Program-made: the position numbers and the translations under genes
The notes under the pieces: model-generated
What the model saw: only the letters and a program-made list of their open reading frames with translations
The model's database searches: none
Told to the model about the DNA's origin: nothing
Assembly (NCBI GenBank): GCA_019636655.1
Contig: JAHBXB010000001.1
Coordinates: 682,001-746,000 of the forward strand
Source: Phycisphaeraceae bacterium
Lineage (GTDB): Bacteria; Planctomycetota; Phycisphaerae; Phycisphaerales; UBA1924
Direction of reading: 5' to 3'
DNA: 64,000 nt
In this document: piece after piece, positions 27,001 to 35,978 of the stretch
How the letters are laid out: every line of letters starts with the position of its first letter
Position numbering within the stretch: position 1 is the first letter of the stretch

Positions 27001-28056
27001 ATGAGCACGATGATCGATTTTGATCCCGACGCGGCGGCGCAGCCGGGCACCGGTGTCTTTGGTCTTCCTCACTCCCGCGACGAGTCGAGGATTGTGCTGA
27101 TTCCGGTGCCGTTCGACGCCACGACGTCGTACGGAGGGGGGGCCTCGAAGGGACCGGCCGCGATCCGCGCCGCATCGGCGCAGGTCGATCTTCACGACCC
27201 GCAGTTCGGCGAGATCTACCGGCACGGCATCTTCATGGAGAAGGAGCACGCCAAGATCCGGCGCGCCAGCCGCGAGGCTCGGAAGGCGGCCAAGCCGGTG
27301 ATCGAGGCCGGGGGCGCCGGGCCCGGCGCGAAGGGCCGGATGGGCCGGGCGCTTCGCGAGGTGGATCGCGCGGGTGAGGCCGTCAACGCGTTCACCAGGG
27401 AGCGTGTGAACCGCGTCCTGAAGGAGGGGAAGATCCCGGGGCTGGTCGGCGGCGACCATGCCACGCCTTTCGGCGCGATCCAGGCGTGCGCCGAGTTCAC
27501 GGCGGCGACAGGGGAGCGGCTGGGGATCCTCCACATCGACGCCCATATGGACTTTCGGGAGGCCTTCGAGGGCTTCGCGTGGTCGCACGCATCGATCATG
27601 CACAACGTGCTCACGCGGATTCCCGAGATCGGGTCGATGGTGCAGGTCGGGCTGCGGGATGTCGGGAAGCGGGAGATCGAGTTTGCACAGGCCCGATCGG
27701 GGCAGGTGTTCCCGCACTTCGACCTTGACTGGACCCGCGAGATGCTCGATGGGAGACCGTTCGGCGACCTGTGCGCACGCGCAATCGAGCCGCTGCCGGG
27801 ATTTGTCTACGTATCGTTCGACATCGATGGGCTGGACCCTTCGCTGTGCCCGCATACCGGGACGCCGGTGCCGGGAGGGCTCTCGTTCGCGCAGGCGTGC
27901 CTGTTGCTGGGCGCACTCAAGGCGTCCGGGCGGCGCGTCGTCGGGTTCGACCTGGTCGAGGTCACTCCCGGGCCCAAGGCGGGGACGAGCGAGCCGGAGT
28001 GGGACGCGAACGTCGGGGCGAGGGTGCTCTACAAGCTGTGCGGGGCCTGCGTGTGA
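27001..28056 (+). CDS. speB: Agmatinase/arginase-family ureohydrolase
   Basis: 351 aa. Binuclear manganese hydrolase of the arginase superfamily. Metal ligands are visible in VGGDHATPFGAI (His), HIDAHMDF (Asp, His, Asp) and SFDIDGLDPSLCPHTGTPVP (Asp, Asp). The last motif's form favours agmatinase (agmatine to putrescine plus urea) over arginase, but guanidino-substrate specificity cannot be read with certainty. A Lys/Arg-rich, Gly-rich insertion (about residues 80-115) between the first strands and the metal-binding core is longer than usual. No other polyamine gene is adjacent. Confidence 0.82.
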   Translation: MSTMIDFDPDAAAQPGTGVFGLPHSRDESRIVLIPVPFDATTSYGGGASKGPAAIRAASAQVDLHDPQFGEIYRHGIFMEKEHAKIRRASREARKAAKPVIEAGGAGPGAKGRMGRALREVDRAGEAVNAFTRERVNRVLKEGKIPGLVGGDHATPFGAIQACAEFTAATGERLGILHIDAHMDFREAFEGFAWSHASIMHNVLTRIPEIGSMVQVGLRDVGKREIEFAQARSGQVFPHFDLDWTREMLDGRPFGDLCARAIEPLPGFVYVSFDIDGLDPSLCPHTGTPVPGGLSFAQACLLLGALKASGRRVVGFDLVEVTPGPKAGTSEPEWDANVGARVLYKLCGACV

Positions 28057-28065
28057 GCGGGCGGG

Positions 28066-28773
28066 CTACGGGGGCGTGAGGCCCGCGACGTTGCCGCCGG
28101 AAAACAGGCTGATCATCGCGAAGTAGAAGGCGCTGCTCACGCTGGTGCTCAGCGCTTGCAGCGGCCGCATGCCGAGGATGAAGTAGAGAATAAACAGCAG
28201 CGACAGGGCGTGGGCGGCGGAGGGATTCGAGTAGAGGCGCCGCAACGGTGGAATGAAGTCGGCGAGGATCCGGGAGCCGTCGAGGGGCGGGAGCGGGGCC
28301 AGGTTGATGACGAAGAGGATGGCGTTGAGCATCCCGCCGGTGAAGAGGAACGTCGACATGTTGCCGCGGAACGTCGAAGTGGGGAGGTAGAGGTTCCACC
28401 CGTTCACGTCGGTGGCGACGATCCATGCCGCGCCGCTGGTGAGGAGCAGCGCCGCGAGGAGGAGGTTGACCATCGGGCCTGCCGCGGCAACGAGGGCGCC
28501 CGAGTAGCGGCCGCGCGTGCGGGAGAAGTCGACCGGCATCAATCCCCAGGCGATGCCGATCAGGGCGAACATCGCAAGGCTGAACGGACCCATGTGGACC
28601 AGGGGATTCCAGGTCATGTGGCCCGTTTCAATGGGGGTGCGGTCGCCGAGACGGATCGCGGCCCAGCCGTGGCCGAGTTCGTGGAGGCAGATCGAGAAGA
28701 TCACCCAGAAGACCCAGGAGATGAGGGTCATCGGCCCGGCGTGCTCAAGGACTGTTGTAACCCACCAGTTCAA
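28066..28773 (-). CDS. M50-family site-2-type membrane metalloprotease
   Basis: 235 aa. The zinc motif HELGH is at residues 31-35 inside a hydrophobic helix (FWVIFSICLHELGHGWAAIR). The third ligand comes from LAPLPPLDGSRIL near residue 155. Hydrophobic helices in between fit the short FwdE/SpoIVFB-like minimal group. It should cleave membrane-embedded substrates; the target is unknown. It is convergent with the agmatinase gene (gap of nine bases) and lies upstream of nothing co-oriented within 60 bases, because the rplT terminator intervenes. Confidence 0.85.
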   Translation of the reverse strand: MNWWVTTVLEHAGPMTLISWVFWVIFSICLHELGHGWAAIRLGDRTPIETGHMTWNPLVHMGPFSLAMFALIGIAWGLMPVDFSRTRGRYSGALVAAAGPMVNLLLAALLLTSGAAWIVATDVNGWNLYLPTSTFRGNMSTFLFTGGMLNAILFVINLAPLPPLDGSRILADFIPPLRRLYSNPSAAHALSLLFILYFILGMRPLQALSTSVSSAFYFAMISLFSGGNVAGLTPP

Positions 28774-28838
28774 CTCAGGGCTCCGTGCTTCGCGGTCGGG
28801 AGTGCATGGGCAGAATATTCGGGGCGGATCGCGGTGTC

Positions 28839-28875
28839 ACGGAAAGAGAACGGGCCCGGAATCGCTCCGGGCCCG
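28839..28875 (-). terminator. Intrinsic terminator of rpmI-rplT
   Basis: CGGGCCCGGA, loop ATCGC, TCCGGGCCCG: a perfect 10-base-pair stem (28851-28875). On the minus strand TTCTCTTTCC follows, giving a T-rich tail. It begins 27 bases after the rplT stop. Confidence 0.85.
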
Positions 28876-28901
28876 CGAACGAACTTGGGGGTGAGGTGGC
28901 G

Positions 28902-29279
28902 TCAGGCGGCCTTTGCTGCGGTGGCGCGGGCGGCCTTCTGGGCCTTGGCCATGATCTCGTCGAAGACCTTGGGGTCTTCGATGGCGATCTGGGAGAGCAT
29001 CTTGCGGTTGAGGAGGATGCCGGCGAGCTTCAGGCCGTTGATGAAGCGGCTGTAGCGTTCGCCCCGCATCCGGCAGGCTGCGGTAATGCGGGTGATCCAC
29101 AGGCCGCGCATGTCGCGCTTGCGGTTGCGGCGGTCGCGGTAGGCGTAGCAGCCGGCCCGCTTGATGGCGTGCTCGGCCTGGTATCGGTGCTTGCTGCGGA
29201 CGCCGAAGTAGCCGCGGGCCTCTCGGAGGATGCGCTTGCGGGCTTGGGTTCGGGCGGCGCCTTTGCGAACTCTGGGCAT
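28902..29279 (-). CDS. rplT: 50S ribosomal protein L20
   Basis: 125 aa. Conserved blocks ARTQARKRILREARGYFG, YAYRDRRNRKRDMRGLWITR and YSRFINGLKLAGILLNRKML are those of L20, which binds 23S rRNA early in large-subunit assembly. The C-terminal ten residues (AARATAAKAA) are an Ala-rich extension beyond the usual end near residue 118. It follows rpmI by 86 bases on the same strand. In many bacteria infC is the first gene of this operon; here it is absent from the adjacent DNA. Confidence 0.97.
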   Translation of the reverse strand: MPRVRKGAARTQARKRILREARGYFGVRSKHRYQAEHAIKRAGCYAYRDRRNRKRDMRGLWITRITAACRMRGERYSRFINGLKLAGILLNRKMLSQIAIEDPKVFDEIMAKAQKAARATAAKAA

Positions 29280-29365
29280 TGGAGGACTCCGTCATTGGCG
29301 TCCGAACGGGGCGTCGCGTCAGGAGGCGGCGTCTTGGGGCCCGGCGGACAGCGATTGGGCGTGAA

Positions 29366-29656
29366 CTACTTGGTGGCTTCGGCCTTCGCCGCGGCGGCCT
29401 TGCGGGCGGCCGGGGAGGGGCTGCGGCGGCGGGCCGTCAGGGGCTGGTCCCGTCCGCGCAGACGGCGGTACAGGAGCCGCTCGAGCCGCTTGGCCTCCGG
29501 GTTGGAGAGGAACTTGTCCTGGCGGAGGTGGCGGAGGCGCTTGGCGCTCTTGCTGGAGCGAAGGTGCTTGCCGTAGGCCTTGTTGTGACGGACGAGACCG
29601 GACTTGGTGATCTTCATCCGCTTCAGGATGCCCTTGTGGCTCTTGTTCTTGGGCAT
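29366..29656 (-). CDS. rpmI: 50S ribosomal protein L35 with extended C-terminus
   Basis: 96 aa. The L35 core MPKNKSHKGILKRMKITKSG and RHNKAYGKHLRSSKSAKRLR is at residues 1-50. The family normally ends near residue 65; here a basic, Ala-rich tail (PSPAARKAAAAKAEATK) adds about 30 residues. AGAGG precedes the ATG. A small hairpin (29674-29690) sits directly upstream of the ribosome-binding site. First gene of the rpmI-rplT unit. Confidence 0.93.
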   Translation of the reverse strand: MPKNKSHKGILKRMKITKSGLVRHNKAYGKHLRSSKSAKRLRHLRQDKFLSNPEAKRLERLLYRRLRGRDQPLTARRRSPSPAARKAAAAKAEATK

Positions 29657-29673
29657 GGCGAACCTCTTGGACA

Positions 29674-29690
29674 CCGCGTCAAGGACGCGG
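29674..29690 (-). promoter_or_regulatory. Leader hairpin upstream of rpmI
   Basis: CCGCGTC, loop AAG (CTT on the mRNA), GACGCGG: a perfect 7-base-pair stem about 18 bases before the start and just upstream of the AGAGG. L20 autoregulates this operon in several bacteria, so an RNA element here is a reasonable candidate, but no L20-site consensus was identified. Confidence 0.3.
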
Positions 29691-29793
29691 GGGCTTGGTG
29701 CTGAACAACCCCCCACCGTGAATGGGACGGGAAGCATAGACACCACCCCGGGGGCCAGCAAGTTGGCGTGTTTCGGGGGCGGAAACGGAGGAA

Positions 29794-31059
29794 TTAGGGG
29801 CCGACGTGGGAGTCCTCGGCTGAACCGGGAACCTCCTTGCCCGTGATCGGATCGGCCTGGCCAGGATCGGCAAGGCGTGCGACCAGATCCTCGACACACC
29901 GTGGGAGCCAGATGTTGTCGCCCTGGGCGTCGACCGGCGACCGCATCCACACGACGGCGCCATCCCCCATGAGCACATTCTGGCCACGCTCGTTGTGGTT
30001 GAACGAACTGCCGAAGGGGTTGAAGGTCAGGGTGTGGAACGAGCGAACGACGACCGGGGAGCGGTCGGCGAGAATGACGGACTGAGCATTCCCGGTGGCG
30101 CTGCGGTCAATGCGGCCGAAGAGCACGATCGGGCTGTAGGAGACGTGATCGAAGGACTGCCAATCGAACGCGTTCGGTGGCGCTTTGCCACGCTTGGCAT
30201 CCGGATTGCCCGAGCACGCAAGGTCGTCCAGTTTGGCGTAGCCGGTGCGGATGACGGTGTAGGCGTTGGCGGAGTTGGAATGCTCGGGCTTGCGGCCGAC
30301 AAACCACCAAGGCTCGCCCGCGCGAGAGGCGGAGGCGAGCGGAAGCGAGTCGCGGCTGTCCTTCGAGTACTGCCCGAACGCCAATCCCGCCGCCATGAGA
30401 TTGGTCGAGCAGGCCAGCCGACGGTTCGTTTCAACAACGCCCGACATGACCGGAACCACGACGGCGGCGCCGATCAGGAGGAGCGCGGCCACCGAGAGCA
30501 GATCCGAGAAATGAAACCGGCGAATGTTGGGGGTATCGGCGGGCGGGCGAAACCGGAGGCCGCTTTCAGAACGCCGGGCCTCGGAGGCGACCGCTGAGAG
30601 CGTTCGTGCGATGAGCGCATCGGGCGACATGGCGTCGAGGCTGACCGTTTCCGGAGAGACCAGTTCGAAGATCTGCTGAGAACGAGCAGCCCGATCGCGC
30701 AACGGCGTAGGCACGGAATCGACGTCGAATCGGGACTCCAGAAGGGCGTCGACGGCGGCGATGTCCGGCTCGCAGAGGACTGTGGCATCCTCGCCGATCG
30801 CCTCAAGCCGGGCGATGCGGAGGAGGGTCATGTCGGCCAACAGGCCGTCGCCGCTGGTATCGCAGGGCGTATCGAGGAGAGAAAGCAGGGCGACCGCTCG
30901 CTGAGCAGCGGGCCGGCAGGATTCTGAGACTGAGTCGCAGTTCCAGCCAGCATTGATGAGAGCGTCGATGGCCGCGGCGTCGTGCTCGGCCAAGCCCGGA
31001 AGGTCGAGGGGTGACTCCATGCCGTCAATGAAGTCGGGGCTGTCAGGAGAGGGATTCAT
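29794..31059 (-). CDS. Single-pass membrane protein with pilin-like ectodomain; probable anti-sigma partner
   Basis: 421 aa from the ATG at 31059, which overlaps the sigma-factor stop as ATGA; an upstream start at 31092 is less likely. The acidic cytoplasmic N-terminus (about 1-180) is predicted helical, with a signal-anchor helix LLSVAALLLIGAAVVVPVMS near 190. Outside, the sequence CSTNLMAAGLAFGQYSKDSR and HNERGQNVLMGDGAVVWMRS are like the core and the H-x9-DG element of DUF1559-type planctomycete pilins, but there is no prepilin cleavage motif. Co-translation with an ECF sigma factor suggests it tethers and controls that factor. No canonical zinc anti-sigma motif is seen. Confidence 0.65.
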   Translation of the reverse strand: MNPSPDSPDFIDGMESPLDLPGLAEHDAAAIDALINAGWNCDSVSESCRPAAQRAVALLSLLDTPCDTSGDGLLADMTLLRIARLEAIGEDATVLCEPDIAAVDALLESRFDVDSVPTPLRDRAARSQQIFELVSPETVSLDAMSPDALIARTLSAVASEARRSESGLRFRPPADTPNIRRFHFSDLLSVAALLLIGAAVVVPVMSGVVETNRRLACSTNLMAAGLAFGQYSKDSRDSLPLASASRAGEPWWFVGRKPEHSNSANAYTVIRTGYAKLDDLACSGNPDAKRGKAPPNAFDWQSFDHVSYSPIVLFGRIDRSATGNAQSVILADRSPVVVRSFHTLTFNPFGSSFNHNERGQNVLMGDGAVVWMRSPVDAQGDNIWLPRCVEDLVARLADPGQADPITGKEVPGSAEDSHVGP

Positions 31060-31673
31060 GAACCGGTCGATTCCTTCGTTACCGTCTGCCATTTCCTAGC
31101 GAACGCGGCGACAGCTGAATGCAGGCGGGACTTGACCGTTCCGAGAGGGATCTCGAGGGACTCTGCGATCTGGTTGTAGCTGAGCCGCTGAAAATAGGCG
31201 AGCACCAGAATTTCCCTGAGGGCGTAGGGCAAGCGGTCCAAGACCTCCTGCACATTCCTGTCGCGTTCCCGGATGTCGAGAGCGGCTCCCGGAGGGTCGA
31301 CATCGACCTCCATGAGGTCCACGTACGTCCGGCGATCGCCGTCCGCACCGTGGCCGCCCGCGATCGGCGCGGACAAGTCCAGGGTCCGGCGCCGGGTTGT
31401 CTTACGTAGCGCATCACGCGCCTTGTTCGCGGCGATTGTGAAAAGCCATGGTTTGAACCGGCGGCTGGCGTCGAAGGACTCGGCCGACAGGTGAACCTGG
31501 AGAAAGGTGTCCTGGAATGCGTCCTCCGCCGCGGCTCGGTTACCGGTCAGGCGGACAAGAAACCGGACAAGGTCGTCGTGGTGTCGCCGGACAAGGATGG
31601 GGAATGCGGACGAATCGCCATCCCGATAGGCTGAGACCAGTTCCTCGTCGGTTCGTTCGTTTGGTGCGGGCAT
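31056..31673 (-). CDS. ECF sigma factor (sigma-70 family, RpoE-like)
   Basis: 205 aa. Region 2 contains LVRRHHDDLVRFLVRLTGNR, AAAEDAFQDTFLQVH and RRFKPWLFTIAANKARDAL. Region 4 contains LDRLPYALREILVLAYFQRL and the recognition helix IAESLEIPLGTVKSRLH. This is a standard extracytoplasmic-function factor that directs RNA polymerase to stress or envelope promoters. It is first in a two-gene unit with the membrane protein at 29794-31059, coupled by an ATGA overlap. Confidence 0.93.
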   Translation of the reverse strand: MPAPNERTDEELVSAYRDGDSSAFPILVRRHHDDLVRFLVRLTGNRAAAEDAFQDTFLQVHLSAESFDASRRFKPWLFTIAANKARDALRKTTRRRTLDLSAPIAGGHGADGDRRTYVDLMEVDVDPPGAALDIRERDRNVQEVLDRLPYALREILVLAYFQRLSYNQIAESLEIPLGTVKSRLHSAVAAFARKWQTVTKESTGS

Positions 31674-31896
31674 AAGGGGTGAAAAACCCGGGGGGAATCC
31701 CGGAAGCGCGGGTGAGGGGTTTTATCGGGCGATTGGTGTCAACGTGCTGGAAAGGGGCTCTGGCGACGTCCCGACAGCAGTCTCGACCGCCGGTAGAACG
31801 ACGCGGACGGCAATCGTACCATGCCAGCGAGAAGTTAGGGATCACAAATCTATACACGGGCCGGGATGGAGCGGGTGGCCGGCCTTGGGGAAGTTC

Positions 31897-33048
31897 ATGG
31901 GCGTTCCGATCAGTCAGATGTGGACGGTTGCCACGTACGTTCTGAAGCAGAAGCTCCGTGGCAACCGGCGGTACCCGCTGGTGCTCATGCTTGAGCCCCT
32001 GTTCCGGTGCAACCTGGCCTGCGCGGGGTGCGGCAAGATCCAGTACCCCCCCCACATCCTGAAGCGCCAGCTCACGCCTGAGGAATGCGTGAAGGCCGCG
32101 GACGAGTGCGGGGCGCCGATGGTGTCGATCCCCGGCGGCGAGCCACTGCTGCACCCGCAGATCCGCGAGATCGTGGCCGGCCTGACGGCTCGCCGGAAGT
32201 ACATCTACCTGTGCACCAACGCCCTGCTGCTCAAGGAGAAGCTGGAGGCGGGGTGGTTCAAGCCCAGCAAGTACCTGACGTTCAGCGTGCACATGGACGG
32301 GCAGGAGGAACACCACGACTTCGCGGTCTGCCGCGAGGGGACGTACAAGACGGCGGTCGAGGGGATCGCGCTGGCGGTGAAGATGGGGTTCCGCGTCACG
32401 ACGAACACGACGCTGTTCGACGGTGCGGACCCGAACTCGGTGCGCCGGTTCTTCGATGAGATGATGGGGCTCGGGGTCGAGGGGATGATGGTCTCGCCGG
32501 GGTACGCGTACCCCAAGGCGCCGGATCAGAAGAGCTTCATGCGGGAACGGCAGAAGACACGCGACTTCTTCCGCATGCTGCTCTCCAACCGGAAGGAGAC
32601 GTGGAAGTTCAACCAGAGCCCGATGTTCCTCGAGTTCCTGATGGGCAAGCGAGAGTTCGAGTGCACCCCCTGGGGCATGCCCACGTACAACATTTTCGGG
32701 TGGCAAAAGCCGTGCTACCTGCTGCAGGACGGGTACGTGGACTCGTTCAAGGAACTGATCGAGACAACATCGTGGGATCGCTACGGCCGGGCGAGCGGCA
32801 ACAAGGCGTGCCAGCAGTGCATGGTGCACTGCGGGTACGAGACGAGCGCGAACGACTACACCTTCGGGTCGGTCCGGGGCATGCTCGCGACGGTGAAGGC
32901 GCTGGTCACGGGCCGCTACGCCGACGAACCCGCCGCGGCGATGCTCGCGGAGGAGTCCAAGCGTCCGCACGGACCGCTCGTACAACTGGGAATCAGCGTC
33001 GAGCCCAAGGCCGGCGTCAAAGCCGACGGAGCAGTCACGGCGGCGTAG
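31897..33048 (+). CDS. hpnH: Adenosyl-hopene transferase HpnH (radical SAM)
   Basis: 383 aa from the ATG at 31897 (MGVPISQMWTVATYVLKQKL), the conserved HpnH N-terminus. The radical-SAM cluster cysteines lie in RCNLACAGCGKIQYP. IPGGEPLLHPQIREIV, HMDGQEEHHDFAVCREGTYK and the C-terminal SPGYAYPKAPDQ and CQQCMVHCGYE are family landmarks. The enzyme joins an adenosyl group to hopene, the first step of extended bacteriohopanepolyol synthesis, at the membrane. No shc or other hpn gene is in the window. The V4R kinase starts 71 bases downstream. Confidence 0.93.
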   Translation: MGVPISQMWTVATYVLKQKLRGNRRYPLVLMLEPLFRCNLACAGCGKIQYPPHILKRQLTPEECVKAADECGAPMVSIPGGEPLLHPQIREIVAGLTARRKYIYLCTNALLLKEKLEAGWFKPSKYLTFSVHMDGQEEHHDFAVCREGTYKTAVEGIALAVKMGFRVTTNTTLFDGADPNSVRRFFDEMMGLGVEGMMVSPGYAYPKAPDQKSFMRERQKTRDFFRMLLSNRKETWKFNQSPMFLEFLMGKREFECTPWGMPTYNIFGWQKPCYLLQDGYVDSFKELIETTSWDRYGRASGNKACQQCMVHCGYETSANDYTFGSVRGMLATVKALVTGRYADEPAAAMLAEESKRPHGPLVQLGISVEPKAGVKADGAVTAA

Positions 33049-33119
33049 TGTTCTAGCGGAAAAACCCGGGTGTACTCGCGGTGGGCTGCCCGTAGAATTC
33101 GGGGCGCGGCTGTGAGTGC

Positions 33120-34703
33120 ATGCCCATGAACGATGACGCCAATCGAAGACTCGCATCGGAGTTGGCCGCGAGGCGGGCCTCGGCGAGCCATGCGCCGCCC
33201 GAGGGGCTGCCGACATCGAGGGGGGCGGAGTTGTCCACCGTCAGTGTCCCCGAGCCGCTGAGGCCGATGTTCCAGCGTGCCCAGGAGTACGTGCAGCGGT
33301 ACTTCTCGCACCGGATCGAGGATCCGACCCGCAGCACGATCACGATCTCAGGAGAGCGGTACATCCTGGTGCGGGCGGCGTCGATGTCGGTCGAGTTCTT
33401 CGATCTTGTGAAGTCGCTGTACCAGGACCACGGGGCGGAGGAGGCGAGCGCGGTCGCAGGGAACCTGCTCTTTGACATCGCGCACGCGATCGGCCGGGCC
33501 GATGCGAAGAGCTTTCATGCGCGGATGGGCGTGACGGATCCGATCGCCCGGCTGTCGGCGGGGCCGGTGCACTTCTCGTTCTCAGGGTGGGCGTTCGTGC
33601 GGATTCTTCCGGAGTCGATCGCGGCGCCCGACGACACGTTCTGCCTGGTGTACGAGCACCCCTTCTCGTTCGAGTCCGATTCATGGATCAAGCAGGGTCG
33701 TCGCGCGCCGGGTCCGGTGTGCATCATGAACAGCGGGTACTCGGCGGGGTGGTGCGAAGAGTCGTTCGGGATGCCGCTGGTCGCGGTCGAGGTGGAATGC
33801 CAGGCGTGCGGTGACCCGTGTTGCCGGTTTGTCATGGCGCCGCCCGATCGGATCGAGGCGCACCTCGCCGCTCACCGGGACAAGAACCTGGGCCTGGGCC
33901 CCACGGCGACACGGGCTGCGCCGCGCGTGCCGAGGTTCTTTGAACGCAAGCACATGGAGCAGTCGCTGCGCGAGGCCAACCGCATGCTGGAGTGGCGGGT
34001 GCGGGAGCGAACCGAGGAGTTGGAGCGAGCCAACAAGGACCTCGCCGCGAAGGTCGCCGAACTGGAGAAGGCGAAGCGGCGGCAGTCGCGCCTGATGCAG
34101 GAGCTGGACCACAGGGTCAAGAACACCCTTGCCGGAGTGATCGCGGTCGCGGAGAGCACTCTGGCCGGCGCAGCCTCGATCGAAGACTTTCGCGCGGCGT
34201 ACCTGGGCCGGATCCATGCCCTCGCACGGGTCCACGAGTCGCTGACACAGTCTCACTGGATGGGGGCCGATGTGGCGGAACTGGCGGAACTGACACTCCG
34301 GCCGCATGCGAGACCCGATGGTACCGGAGTGCAGACCCGTGGCCCATCGGTCTTGCTTCGCGCCGAGGCGGCGGGGCCGCTGACGATGATGCTGCACGAA
34401 CTGGCCACCAACGCGCTCAAGTACGGCGCGCTGTCGGTTCCTGACGGTGAGGTCGTACTTGAGTGGTCGTCACGCGAGACCGCGGGCGAGCCGGACGGCA
34501 TCGCGCTGGAGTGGCGCGAATCAGGGGGGCCACCGGTGGCCCCCCCGGCGCGCGAGGGATTCGGGTTGTCACTGATCCGCGGAATGGCCGAGTACGAGTT
34601 GCGCGGCACGATCAGCGTCGGCTTTGCCGCGGACGGACTGACGTGCCGCGTCGTCCTTCCGGCCTCGGCGCGTGCGACGGAATCAGACGACAGCGATGAG
34701 TGA
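33120..34703 (+). CDS. V4R-domain sensor histidine kinase (HisKA_2/HWE type)
   Basis: 527 aa. An N-terminal ligand-binding region (about 60-270) ends in the V4R signature WCEESFGMPLVAVEVECQAC with GDPCCRFVMAPP, a Cys-rich small-molecule or metal pocket. A coiled coil follows at about 280-330 (LREANRMLEWRVRERTEELE). The kinase core has LMQELDHRVKNTLAGVIAVA with the phospho-accepting His, HELATNALKYGAL (N box) and GFGLSLIRGM (G box). No transmembrane segment is seen, so it is a cytoplasmic sensor. No response regulator is adjacent. Confidence 0.85.
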   Translation: MPMNDDANRRLASELAARRASASHAPPEGLPTSRGAELSTVSVPEPLRPMFQRAQEYVQRYFSHRIEDPTRSTITISGERYILVRAASMSVEFFDLVKSLYQDHGAEEASAVAGNLLFDIAHAIGRADAKSFHARMGVTDPIARLSAGPVHFSFSGWAFVRILPESIAAPDDTFCLVYEHPFSFESDSWIKQGRRAPGPVCIMNSGYSAGWCEESFGMPLVAVEVECQACGDPCCRFVMAPPDRIEAHLAAHRDKNLGLGPTATRAAPRVPRFFERKHMEQSLREANRMLEWRVRERTEELERANKDLAAKVAELEKAKRRQSRLMQELDHRVKNTLAGVIAVAESTLAGAASIEDFRAAYLGRIHALARVHESLTQSHWMGADVAELAELTLRPHARPDGTGVQTRGPSVLLRAEAAGPLTMMLHELATNALKYGALSVPDGEVVLEWSSRETAGEPDGIALEWRESGGPPVAPPAREGFGLSLIRGMAEYELRGTISVGFAADGLTCRVVLPASARATESDDSDE

Positions 34704-34910
34704 TCGCCACACTGGGTTCCAGCAAGACCGCCAGACCGCTAAAGAATGTCGCTGGGCAAGCGGTGGAGACTCCCCCGTTGAGCCGCCGCGTGACGATGCG
34801 ATGATGCCTGGGCACACCACCTCGCTGCCGGAACCACCCCCACCCCTCATCCGTAGCGCTCCGCGAACAGCCCGCTGCGCCCCATCCCCGATCGGTGGTG
34901 ACAATACCCC

Positions 34911-35978
34911 GTGAGCCGTCCCCGCCAAACCCGTTCCCGCCGCCGCTACCACCTCCGCGGCCCCGGCCTCGCGTACATCGGCCTCTCCCTCCTGATCGCG
35001 CTGGGCGCCTTCAACAGCCAGAACAACCTGCTCTTCTGGGCGTTCTCATTCACCCTCGCCCTGCTCATCGTCTCCGGTTTGCTCAGCGGCGGCATGCTTA
35101 TGGGGATTGCAATCACCCGTGAGGCCCCCAGCCGCGCAGTCGCCGGGCACCCCATCTCCATCGCCTACGCGCTCTCCAACCGCAACCGCCTACTCCCGGC
35201 GTTCGCCATCGAGATCGTCGATACCGCTCTGCCACCCGCCCCGGCCGACACCCGCTCGATCATCGCCTTCGCCCCATCAATCGGAGCCCGCGCCGACGCG
35301 ACGGCCCGCGCCTTGCTTCGCCCGATGATCCGCGGCCGATGGCGCCTCGTCTCGGTGCGGCTCGAGAGCGGATTCCCTTTCGGCATCTTCCGCAAATCGA
35401 TCGAGTTTCCCCTCACCAGCGAGATCCTGGTCCGTCCGGCGCCCATTGCCCCGGATCCCGCCATCCTCGCCCACCTTGACGATCTTCGGCGCCTGGGCGA
35501 GCGCACCCGCGACCGTCCCGGCTCCGACGGCGAGTTCTTCGCCCTCCGCGAGTACGTCAGCGGCGACTCCCCCCGCCTCCTCGCCTGGCGGGCCTCTGCC
35601 CGCCGCGGCGAGTTGCTCGTTCGTCAGCCGGGAACCGTGGCACGCGCCGGCGTCCTCGTCGACCTCGACCTCCCTTCCGCCGGCCTCCCTGCCGACGCCG
35701 AGCACGCGATCTCCCGCGCTGCCGGGCTCATCATCGAGAGCGCCCGCCGCGGGATGGAGGTCGGCCTGGTCGTCCGTTCGTACGGGATAGCACGTCCGTG
35801 CCGCCTGACCGAGGCTCACGCCGCCCGCCTCCTGGACGACCTGGCACAGATCGACCTGGCGAACCCGGCCCTCCCCTATCCCACGCCCTTCCGCATCCGG
35901 CCGCAACCGTCGCTCCCCTCTGGCGTCCACCGGCTCGTGATCTCCGCCGCCGCGCCAGCCCCGGCGACGCCCGCATGA
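34911..35978 (+). CDS. DUF58 domain protein
   Basis: 355 aa, GTG start. Two N-terminal membrane helices (GLAYIGLSLLIALGAFNSQN and LFWAFSFTLALLIVSGLLSG) precede a cytoplasmic or periplasmic strand-rich segment, then the DUF58 signature GSDGEFFALREYVSGDSPRL followed by LAWRASARRGELLVRQ. The family commonly works with MoxR AAA+ ATPases and TgpA transglutaminases. Here the TgpA-like gene overlaps the stop by four bases (ATGA), but no moxR is adjacent. Exact function unknown. Confidence 0.85.
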   Translation: MSRPRQTRSRRRYHLRGPGLAYIGLSLLIALGAFNSQNNLLFWAFSFTLALLIVSGLLSGGMLMGIAITREAPSRAVAGHPISIAYALSNRNRLLPAFAIEIVDTALPPAPADTRSIIAFAPSIGARADATARALLRPMIRGRWRLVSVRLESGFPFGIFRKSIEFPLTSEILVRPAPIAPDPAILAHLDDLRRLGERTRDRPGSDGEFFALREYVSGDSPRLLAWRASARRGELLVRQPGTVARAGVLVDLDLPSAGLPADAEHAISRAAGLIIESARRGMEVGLVVRSYGIARPCRLTEAHAARLLDDLAQIDLANPALPYPTPFRIRPQPSLPSGVHRLVISAAAPAPATPA

